The translations under genes were made by a program, and so were the position numbers. Under the pieces are notes generated by a model that saw only the letters and a list, made by a program, of their open reading frames with translations, was not told the DNA's origin and did no database searches. DNA of 64,000 nt from contig JAKJBW010000009.1 of NCBI GenBank assembly GCA_022706785.1, positions 1-64,000 on the forward strand, in the 5' to 3' direction. Shown here piece by piece: positions 18,536 to 24,772 of this stretch. This DNA is from Bacillota bacterium. GTDB taxonomy: Bacteria > Bacillota > Clostridia > UBA1381 > UMGS1253. Position 1 is the stretch's first letter. The number at the start of each line of letters is the position of its first letter.

Positions 18536-19102
18536 TTACAACTTCAAAAAGTTGCGGATTATTTTCATTCCGTCAGGCGTGAGCACCGATTCGGGGTGAA
18601 ACTGTATCCCGAAGGTGGGATGTGTTTTGTGCATCAGCCCCATAACACATCCGTCATGACTTGAAGCGATTTCCTTTAGCACATCCGGAAGTCCTTCCCT
18701 CGACACTGCCAGCGAATGGTATCTGCCAACCTCTGTTTGCCGGTTCAAACCGTGAAAGATGGGCTTTGTGTTGTCTAACAAAACGGTGTCCGCTTTTCCA
18801 TGCATGAGGACAGGCGCTTTTATGACCTTTCCTCCGAAAGCTTCGCCGATAGCCTGGTGACCTAAACACACGCCCAAAATAGGGATTTTGCCGCTGTATT
18901 TTTGAATCAGGTCCGTTAAGATCCCCGCCGAGCAAGGGTATCCCGGCCCGGGCGACAGGATGATATGGGTGGGTGACAGGGCTGCTATCTCCTCCACAGT
19001 GATTTTGTCATTTCGTGCCACCATCACATCCTCTTGCAGTAAACCGACGTATTGATAGAGGTTATAGGTGAAGGAATCATAATTATCCAGAATGAAAATC
19101 AT
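18536..19102 (-). CDS. trpG: Anthranilate synthase glutamine amidotransferase component
   Basis: A 188-residue class I amidotransferase supplying ammonia to TrpE. It has DNYDSFTYNL, SPGPGYP, the nucleophile motif GVCLGHQAIGEAFGG and the FHPES His-Glu pair. It overlaps trpE by an ATGA quartet, so the two subunits are translationally coupled. It may also serve p-aminobenzoate synthesis, since Bacillus uses one protein for both; that is not decidable here. Confidence 0.96.
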   Translation of the reverse strand: MIFILDNYDSFTYNLYQYVGLLQEDVMVARNDKITVEEIAALSPTHIILSPGPGYPCSAGILTDLIQKYSGKIPILGVCLGHQAIGEAFGGKVIKAPVLMHGKADTVLLDNTKPIFHGLNRQTEVGRYHSLAVSREGLPDVLKEIASSHDGCVMGLMHKTHPTFGIQFHPESVLTPDGMKIIRNFLKL

Positions 19103-20574
19103 ACAAAATCACCTGCCCTCTGAATCGCCTGCACCATAGCGGCGGCTTTATTTACCGTTTCCTGATATTCCTTTTGCGGCACGGAGTCATACACGATCCC
19201 TCCGCCTGCCTGTATATAGGCTTTGTTATCCTTAAATATCGCGGTTCGTATGGTAATACACGAGTCCAGGCTGCCGCTAAAACCGATATAACCGATTGCA
19301 CCCCCGTAACAGCCCCGCTTGACTGTTTCCAATTCATCAATTATCTGCATCGCGCGCACCTTTGGCGCTCCCGATAAGGTTCCGGCCGGGAGCACGGCTT
19401 TAAGCGCGTCAAAGACCGATTGGCCTTTCCTCAGCTTCCCCTTCACATCCGAGGTCATGTGCATCACATGGGAAAACTTTTGAATGTATTTGAATCTGGA
19501 TACCCTTACCGTGCCGAACGCACTCACTTTGCCGATATCGTTTCGTCCCAGATCCACCAGCATGGTATGCTCTGCGTTTTCTTTGGGATCGGAAAGAAGC
19601 TCCTGCTCCAATCTGCTGTCCTCATCCGGCGTTTTGCCCCGTAGTTTAGTGCCTGCGATAGGACTGGTCTGCACAATGCCATTTTCCACTCTCACCAGCA
19701 TTTCGGGAGAAGCGCCCGCCAGCTGGTATGAGCCAAAATTCAGATAAAACAAATAAGGCGAAGGATTGATCAGACGAATGGAACGGTAAACACAGAAAGG
19801 ATCCGCTGTCGTCTCCGTTTCAAAACGCTGGGATAAAACGACTTGAAAAATATCTCCGTTCACAATGTATTCTTTGGCCCGTTCCACCATTTCGCAAAAC
19901 TGCTCCCGGGTCATATTGCTTTTCGGCTGTAAAACCGGTATGGGCCGGTCCTTCTTCGGCTTTTGAATCAGCGTATCCTGCGAAAGCTCGTCTTTGAGTT
20001 TTTTCAGACGCCGGCGAGCCTCATGATATTGCGCTTCTAAATCGCCTTCAGTTTGCATATTGACGATGACAATCACTTTTTGCTTTGCATGGTCAAACAC
20101 CACAAGCTCATCCATAAACATAAAATTCAGATCGGGCAGGTCCAAAGTATCCGGCGGTGTGTTGGGCAAAAACTCCGTAAGCCTGATCACATCGTACCCA
20201 AAATGCCCCACCGCGCCGCCCGCAAACTGCGGGATATTGGGCAAAACAGGAGAACGGTAGCGTTCGCACAGCGCTTGTAAACGCTCCAAAGGGTCGCCGG
20301 TAAAGGTTTCCTCCCTGCCATCCCGGTATATAATTTTTACTTGAGCGTCTTTGCTTTGAAAAACGAGAAAGGGATTGCGCCCGATAAAGGAGTACCTCGC
20401 CATTTCAGGCGTCCCCTCGGAAGATTCCAGCAGGAAGCAGAAGCTATCCTGCTTCAGCTGCTTAAAAATGGAAATCGGGGTGTCCATATCGGCGGGAAAT
20501 TCACAGCTGACCGGAATCATGTTGTGGGATTCCGCCAACTGACAGATGAGCTCGTAGCTGGGATAAAAAGACAT
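19099..20574 (-). CDS. trpE: Anthranilate synthase component I
   Basis: A 491-residue chorismate-binding enzyme, the first committed step to tryptophan. The N-terminal LLESSEG (48-54) is the motif for feedback binding of tryptophan. The catalytic part shows GDIFQVVLSQRF, SPYLFYL, SPEMLVR, PIAGTKLRGKTPDED, HTMLVDLGRND, GTLSGAPK and QAGGGIVYDS. The ribosome site AGGAGG (20587-20582) lies in one arm of a leader hairpin and the leader has a TRAP-type binding site, so both enzyme activity and expression seem to respond to tryptophan. Confidence 0.97.
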   Translation of the reverse strand: MSFYPSYELICQLAESHNMIPVSCEFPADMDTPISIFKQLKQDSFCFLLESSEGTPEMARYSFIGRNPFLVFQSKDAQVKIIYRDGREETFTGDPLERLQALCERYRSPVLPNIPQFAGGAVGHFGYDVIRLTEFLPNTPPDTLDLPDLNFMFMDELVVFDHAKQKVIVIVNMQTEGDLEAQYHEARRRLKKLKDELSQDTLIQKPKKDRPIPVLQPKSNMTREQFCEMVERAKEYIVNGDIFQVVLSQRFETETTADPFCVYRSIRLINPSPYLFYLNFGSYQLAGASPEMLVRVENGIVQTSPIAGTKLRGKTPDEDSRLEQELLSDPKENAEHTMLVDLGRNDIGKVSAFGTVRVSRFKYIQKFSHVMHMTSDVKGKLRKGQSVFDALKAVLPAGTLSGAPKVRAMQIIDELETVKRGCYGGAIGYIGFSGSLDSCITIRTAIFKDNKAYIQAGGGIVYDSVPQKEYQETVNKAAAMVQAIQRAGDFV

Positions 20575-20581
20575 AAAAAAG

Positions 20582-20604
20582 CCTCCTAAATATAAATTTA
20601 AGAG
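20582..20604 (-). promoter_or_regulatory. Ribosome-site sequestering hairpin and competing pairing in the trpE leader
   Basis: CTCTTAAAT (20604-20596) can pair with ATTTAGGAG (20591-20583) across a TTAT loop, nine pairs with one G-U, hiding the trpE ribosome site AGGAGG. The same region, TCTTAAATT (20603-20595), is also an exact complement of AATTTAAGA (20696-20688) at the edge of the TRAP site. The two pairings exclude each other. Confidence 0.6.
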
Positions 20605-20648
20605 ACATGAAATCCAGAATCAATTTTTAATCGGGACTATTTCACCCA

Positions 20649-20691
20649 CTCATCTAAGCTCCACTAAGCTCTGCTAATCTCATCTCATCTT
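20649..20691 (-). promoter_or_regulatory. TRAP (MtrB) binding site in the trp leader
   Basis: Read on the minus strand, triplets start every five bases without exception: AAG, GAG, GAG, TAG, GAG, TAG, GAG, TAG, GAG, with two-base spacers. On the plus strand these begin at 20689, 20684, 20679, 20674, 20669, 20664, 20659, 20654 and 20649. Eight of nine are GAG or UAG, the target of the 11-subunit TRAP ring of Bacillus. The site lies about 15 nt from the predicted RNA start. No mtrB gene is in this window. Confidence 0.88.
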
Positions 20692-20712
20692 AAATTATTT
20701 TATTTATATATT

Positions 20713-20740
20713 ATTATACGCAAAAAAGCTTCTTTGTCAA
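20713..20740 (-). promoter_or_regulatory. Promoter of the trp operon
   Basis: Perfect sigma-A boxes on the minus strand: TTGACA (20740-20735), 16-nt spacer, TATAAT (20718-20713). RNA would start near 20706, giving a leader of about 130 nt. Confidence 0.85.
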
Positions 20741-20898
20741 TGCTTTTTGATAATCTTTTTAAAAAGTCAGACCAAAAACGGGAAAAGAAACGATCCGCCC
20801 ATGAACGGCGTGCTCTTGTGTTTTGATTTTTTAGCTGCGTTAATGACAATAAGATATATCTTTACCAAGGCGACGTCAGTATCAGGATCCGATGTGCT

Positions 20899-20931
20899 GG
20901 CATGCAGAGTCAAATCCTGTCGTACGCACCA
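20899..20931 (+). other. tRNA 3'-end fragment (tRNA-Arg-like)
   Basis: A T-arm-like stretch with AGTCAAATCCTGTC, then CGTACGCACCA with a CCA end. The matching 5' acceptor strand (GCGTACG) is not found upstream, so this is a remnant. It is directly followed by a terminator, as with the fragments at 13886 and 22240. The rest of 20745-20898 shows nothing I can name. Confidence 0.45.
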
Positions 20932-20935
20932 GTCG

Positions 20936-20980
20936 GAGTGTTGTTACAGCATTTGAGATGTTGTAACAACACTCTTTTTT
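20936..20980 (+). terminator. Rho-independent terminator
   Basis: A 13-bp perfect stem, GAGTGTTGTTACA with TGTAACAACACTC, then six T residues. It reads on the plus strand, directly after the tRNA-like fragment, and has no intact gene upstream. Confidence 0.8.
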
Positions 20981-21061
20981 ATGCGGTTACTTTTGTAGGT
21001 GTATAACTCTTGCCGCCGCATGATGTTAGGCCTTTGACAAGATTAGCAATACCGCAAGGGC

Positions 21062-21706
21062 TTATCCTTTAGTCAGCATATCATAGCGTTTTTTAGAAGT
21101 ATGGTATCTTCTAAAATAATAATCCCATATAGCATGCTTTTCTTCTTCGCTTTCTGCTTTTTCTTCTAAAGTCTTGATAAGCTCTAACACTTGTTTATGA
21201 TAAAACCATTCATATGTGCGCTTTGCTTTCGCTTGCGTCATACGCAATTCTTTCGCTATTGTTACAAATGACGCTTTTTCAACCTCCCGCATTTCGATAA
21301 CACGGGCAATCGTTTTTTCGCTCAATTTGGGTTTGAATGGGGGCATATTCTTGATAAATTGTGTCGGCATACCCGTCTCCCCGTCCCTGTATTCGATTAA
21401 AATATCGTTATATCTCTTTTCCAAATACGCACAGGCATATCTCCGGTCTTGATAGCATTCATAAGCGTCATTATATACTTTTCTAACTTGTGAAGTGCTT
21501 TCATGCCCAAGCACTACCGCAATATGATTGATGTATAAGCGTATTTGCTTAAACTTTAGTTTGTGATACATTTGCGTTACTCTTGTAACCGATATTTCAA
21601 ACTCTTTTGCAATATCGGTAAATGTGTTGTCGTATTGGTCACGAAGCAACATAATCTCATATGCACGCTCATCCTGCTTTAGTTCGCTATATGGTATGTC
21701 TTTCAT
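21062..21706 (-). CDS. Protein with two sigma-70 region 4-like helix-turn-helix segments, function unknown
   Basis: A 214-residue, charged, soluble protein that I do not recognise by name. Two HTH-like segments repeat the same pattern: TFTDIAKEFEISVTRVTQMYHKLK (N-terminal, in parts) and SFVTIAKELRMTQAKAKRTYEWFY (about residues 140-165). Each resembles a sigma-70 region 4 or RNA polymerase sigma-like HTH. It is transcribed divergently from the Xre-type repressor gene at 21827, a layout common in mobile elements. It may be a transcription or recombination accessory factor of a decayed element. Start ATG 21706 follows a GGAGG-like site (AACGGAGG). Confidence 0.6.
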   Translation of the reverse strand: MKDIPYSELKQDERAYEIMLLRDQYDNTFTDIAKEFEISVTRVTQMYHKLKFKQIRLYINHIAVVLGHESTSQVRKVYNDAYECYQDRRYACAYLEKRYNDILIEYRDGETGMPTQFIKNMPPFKPKLSEKTIARVIEMREVEKASFVTIAKELRMTQAKAKRTYEWFYHKQVLELIKTLEEKAESEEEKHAIWDYYFRRYHTSKKRYDMLTKG

Positions 21707-21826
21707 AAAAAATCAAACCTCCGTTCATCTTATATAATAAATACCCGTTTTACCAATATTGATTATATCATTTACAGGTAACAAATGCAACAATTTGAGG
21801 TAAAATTTATTTGGGAGTGTGGTAAT

Positions 21827-22147
21827 ATGTTGCGTTTAAAAGAATTAAGAGAACAGCGGAGGCTTAATCAAGAAGGATTGGCCCTGAAACTTAATGTTTC
21901 TCAATCTACCATTAGCGCATATGAAATAGGTGAAAGAGTGCCGGATTTAGAAACCTTGATTGCTATTTCAAATTTCTTTAATGTTTCACTTGACTATCTT
22001 GCGGGCTTGTCTGATTTGAAACAGCAAATTAGGCAAAGCGATTTATCACCAAATGAGTTGGAGCATTTATACACATACCGACAGTTAAGTAATGCTGATA
22101 GAGAAAAGATAAGAGCATACATTGACGGTTTGCAAAGCAGGGCATAA
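21827..22147 (+). CDS. Xre-family helix-turn-helix repressor
   Basis: A 106-residue protein starting at ATG 21827 (MLRLKELREQRR); an upstream in-frame ATG at 21785 is less likely because GGGAG precedes the internal one. The HTH_3 domain (LNQEGLALKLNVSQSTISAYEIGERVPDLETLIAISNFFNVSLDYLAG, in parts) is the standard phage or ICE repressor fold, followed by a helical tail. It is divergent from the two-HTH protein. Probable role: repressor of a mobile element, of which little else remains here. Confidence 0.88.
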   Translation: MLRLKELREQRRLNQEGLALKLNVSQSTISAYEIGERVPDLETLIAISNFFNVSLDYLAGLSDLKQQIRQSDLSPNELEHLYTYRQLSNADREKIRAYIDGLQSRA

Positions 22148-22152
22148 ATTAA

Positions 22153-22182
22153 AAAGGATATGCAATTTTCTGCACATCCTTT
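22153..22182 (+). terminator. Hairpin after the Xre gene
   Basis: AAAGGATATGCA pairs with TGCACATCCTTT (one mismatch) six bases after the stop codon. The T-run is short, so termination is probable rather than certain. Confidence 0.45.
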
Positions 22183-22239
22183 CTATGTAAATACTACTTA
22201 TTGACTGCCCTAAAACCATTGATTTTACTATGTTTTCAA

Positions 22240-22266
22240 AAAAGTCCTATAAGAACACTCCGACCA
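22240..22266 (+). other. Decayed tRNA 3'-end fragment (tRNA-Pro-like)
   Basis: CACTCCGACCA (22256-22266) equals the usual 3' end of bacterial tRNA-Pro. The T-arm before it is badly decayed. A strong terminator follows at once, the third such fragment-terminator pair in the window. Confidence 0.35.
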
Positions 22267-22302
22267 AAGAACCGCTTAACGATTAGGGTTAAGCGGTTCT
22301 TT
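22266..22302 (+). terminator. Rho-independent terminator
   Basis: A 15-bp stem, AAAGAACCGCTTAAC with GTTAAGCGGTTCTTT, followed by a T-rich tail (TACTTTTT). Confidence 0.75.
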
Positions 22303-22374
22303 TACTTTTTGGCAGAATACAAAATATCCTTGGCAAGGCAAGTGTGGAGAGGCTTTGTAAGTATCTATGTATTT

Positions 22375-22643
22375 TTACAATTCTACAATAGATTCTACAA
22401 TGATTCTTGCCCCAAGCTTAAAACCAAAAATAAAGTTTTCAACTGCGGCACTTCCATCCATTTCACTTTGAGCGTTAATTAGGTCAAGAAACAGCTTTTT
22501 TCTTTGCCGTCCAATAGCCTTAATAATATTTCCTCATTTTCATCTGCTATTTGTGCGCTCTTTTTCCAGTGTGGATTTTCGTCATAATTGCTTATATTCA
22601 GCTGAATTTCACCGAAATATAAGTCCTCTAAAACTTTGCGCAT
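22375..22643 (-). pseudogene. Frameshifted DUF6809-like small gene
   Basis: ATG 22643 has a perfect AAAGGAGATTTTGTT ribosome site and opens MRKVLEDLYFGEI, typical of small clostridial phage or ICE proteins now named DUF6809 (from memory). The frame stops after 54 codons at 22479. If one A is added to the six-A run (plus-strand T 22496-22501), it continues as LFLDLINAQSEMDG and AVENFIFGFKLGARIIVE to a stop at 22375, giving about 89 residues, the expected family length. So this is a single-base deletion in a homopolymer, either a true mutation or a sequencing error. Function unknown. Confidence 0.7.
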
Positions 22644-22742
22644 AACAAAATCTCCTTTGTTAATTAGTCACAACCACTTGAAAAACCTCGGCACATAGTG
22701 TATCATATTTATGTACTCTGTCTTTCAGGCAGCAGTGCAGTG

Positions 22743-22781
22743 GGAAGTGGCGTAGTATGTTTGCCAACAAGCGCGCCACTT
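22743..22781. terminator. Hairpin beside the ribbon-helix-helix gene
   Basis: GAAGTGGCG (22743-22751) pairs with CGCCACTTC (22773-22781), and TTTTACTTT follows on the plus strand. It sits directly after the stop of the minus-strand gene at 22785. Confidence 0.45.
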
Positions 22782-22784
22782 CTT

Positions 22785-22955
22785 TTACTTTATTTTGAGA
22801 ACCTTTAATCCGTCGCGTAACCCTTGCGGTCGTGAAACTCCTTTATGTTTGCAATATTCGTCTAGCTTTTCTAATTCCTCTTTCGTAAGACGGACATCAA
22901 CACGTTCACTTTTAGGGTCAGACGTTTCGGGACGTCCTCGTTGTTTTTGTGGCAT
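22785..22955 (-). CDS. Small ribbon-helix-helix (CopG/Arc-like) DNA-binding protein
   Basis: A 56-residue protein starting at ATG 22953-22955 behind GGAGGTGAGC; the longer frame to 22979 lacks a better site. A basic N-terminus (MPQKQRGRPETSD) precedes RVDVRLTKEELEKLDEYCKHKGVSRPQGLRDGL, the beta-strand plus two-helix pattern of RHH proteins. It is probably a DNA-binding regulator from a mobile element. The region 22956-23185 upstream has A/T-rich sequence with no gene I can support. Confidence 0.72.
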   Translation of the reverse strand: MPQKQRGRPETSDPKSERVDVRLTKEELEKLDEYCKHKGVSRPQGLRDGLKVLKIK

Positions 22956-23187
22956 GCTCACCTCCATTCTTGCCAACAACTATATTATAATTGATTACCG
23001 CCAAAAAATTAAACATTTTTTACCGCCAATTAAAATTCACTTATAATTAAATGATACGGAGATTTTTTATATGAACTCAGAATATAATCCTTCATATAAA
23101 TATAAAAGAATATAAAGAAATCCCCACTTAAAAACTTTTACAATTGGGGATTACGCCTTATCATAATAATATAAATCTAAAGGATAC

Positions 23188-23229
23188 AAAAAACAGCCTC
23201 CTGTGATTTTATCCGATCACAGAAGGCTG
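23188..23229 (-). terminator. Terminator downstream of rpsT
   Basis: CAGCCTCCTGTGAT (23194-23207) pairs with ATCACAGAAGGCTG (23216-23229) with one mismatch. On the minus strand it ends in GTTTTTTG. It lies 120 bases after the rpsT stop. Confidence 0.75.
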
Positions 23230-23351
23230 CTGCTTTTACACCCTTTTTTGTCTGCTTCCAAAGCCTTTTGTATGATAACCATACATCCCGGAGCGTTACT
23301 TTAACAGGCTTTCGCCTGCCAGATATCCGGTATCTCCGCCGCAGGAACCAA

Positions 23352-23618
23352 CTAAGCGCCTATCTTACCCAGCATGACAGCCAGCTTTGACTTTCTTCTG
23401 GCAACAGTGTTCTTCTTCATCACACCTTTTGCCACCGCCTGATCCAGCTTCTTTACAACCAGCCGGAATGCCTGATCGGCCGCCGCCTTATCGCCTGCTG
23501 CAACCACAGCCTCAAACTTCTTAATATAAGTTTTAATGGCAGACTTCACCATCTGATTTCTCAACGTTTTCGTCTCAATTACCTTAACTCTCTTTTTCGC
23601 TGATTTAATATTCGGCAA
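23352..23618 (-). CDS. rpsT: Small ribosomal subunit protein bS20
   Basis: An 88-residue basic protein beginning with TTG read as LPNIKSAKKRVKV, the canonical S20 N-terminus (usually MPNIKSA). GGAGGTG sits six to seven bases before this TTG; the frame is open to 23690 but that extension is not S20-like. The body (NQMVKSAIKTYIKKFEA, KNTVARRKSKL) fits S20, which binds 16S rRNA early in 30S assembly. A non-AUG start in rpsT is known elsewhere and lowers translation. Confidence 0.95.
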   Translation of the reverse strand: MPNIKSAKKRVKVIETKTLRNQMVKSAIKTYIKKFEAVVAAGDKAAADQAFRLVVKKLDQAVAKGVMKKNTVARRKSKLAVMLGKIGA

Positions 23619-23741
23619 ATTATTCACCTCCAAGCCTTTGTATCTATTACACACAGCCGATATTTTAACACATATCAAACCAAATTGCAAGTTTTTTATA
23701 AAAACGGTCTTAAAAATTTTTCCCCGACAGGCTCCAAGCGG

Positions 23742-24731
23742 CTAAAGCTTCAAAACCGAATCAATCGCTAAAAGCTCCTCATCGGAAAATTCAGTATTGG
23801 CAAGCGCGCCTGCATTTTGCCTGATCTGGTCGGGTCTGCTTGCGCCCGCCAATACGCTTGTCACTCTGCCGCCGCGCAAAATCCAGGCTATCGCCATCTG
23901 GGACAGCGACTGCCCCCGCCCGGCTGCGATTTCATTAAGCTTTTTGATTTTTTCTGTCAGCTCAGGCGTTATGCTGTCGGGTCTTAAGAAGCTCCCTTTC
24001 CTTTGCGCCCTTGAATCCTCCGGAATGCCTTTTAAATAGCGGTCGGTCAAAAGCCCCTGCGCAAGCGGTGAGAATACTACGCAGCCCATCCCCTCCTGCC
24101 CAAGCACATCCAAAAGGCCGTTTTCTATCCCGCGGTTCAGCATATTATAGCAGGGCTGATGCACCAGGCACGGCACGCCCAGGGTACGCAGGATATCGGA
24201 GACTTTCTTTGTATCCCCGGCACTATAATTTGAAATACCGGCATACAAAGCCTTGCCCTGCTTCACGGCGCTTGCCAAGGCCCCCATGGTTTCCTCAAGC
24301 GGGGTTTTCGGGTCGGGTCTGTGCGAATAGAAAATGTCCACATATTCAAGCCCCATCCGCTTAAGGCTCTGATCCAGGCTGGAAAGCAGATATTTCCTGC
24401 TGCCCCAGTCGCCGTACGGCCCGGGCCACATAGTGTAGCCTGCCTTGGTGGAGATGATCAGCTCGTCGCGGTACGCGCCAAGCACGCCCTTTAGTATCCT
24501 GCCAAAGCTTTCTTCGGCGGCGCCCGGGTGCGGCCCGTAATTGTTGGCCAGATCAAAATGCGTTATCCCCAAATCAAACGCAGTGGTAGCCATGCTTACC
24601 ATATTGTCGTAGCTGTCCGCGCTGCCAAAGCCGTACCACATCCCCAAGGATATCGCCGGCAGCGTAAGTCCGCTGGCTCCGCAGCGGTTATACTTCATTT
24701 GCTCATATCGCTTATCATTCGCACAATACAT
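23742..24731 (-). CDS. Aldo/keto reductase, YghZ-like
   Basis: A 329-residue (beta/alpha)8 NADPH-dependent reductase. The N-terminal tail ANDKRYEQMKYNRCGASGL matches the start of E. coli YghZ (L-glyceraldehyde 3-phosphate reductase). The catalytic tetrad is visible: FDLANNYG (Asp, Tyr), STKAGY (Lys) and SHRPDP (His). It would reduce aldehydes such as L-GAP or methylglyoxal, but substrate is not certain. It is on the same strand as the ABC genes upstream, 41 bases after them. Confidence 0.88.
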   Translation of the reverse strand: MYCANDKRYEQMKYNRCGASGLTLPAISLGMWYGFGSADSYDNMVSMATTAFDLGITHFDLANNYGPHPGAAEESFGRILKGVLGAYRDELIISTKAGYTMWPGPYGDWGSRKYLLSSLDQSLKRMGLEYVDIFYSHRPDPKTPLEETMGALASAVKQGKALYAGISNYSAGDTKKVSDILRTLGVPCLVHQPCYNMLNRGIENGLLDVLGQEGMGCVVFSPLAQGLLTDRYLKGIPEDSRAQRKGSFLRPDSITPELTEKIKKLNEIAAGRGQSLSQMAIAWILRGGRVTSVLAGASRPDQIRQNAGALANTEFSDEELLAIDSVLKL

Positions 24732-24772
24732 TTTTTCTCCCCCTTATAAAATCTGAATTCAAATAATATCTT

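Noticed and set aside
20899-20980. Complete tRNA gene
   Set aside because: No 5' acceptor strand, D-arm or anticodon arm can be found upstream of the CCA end.
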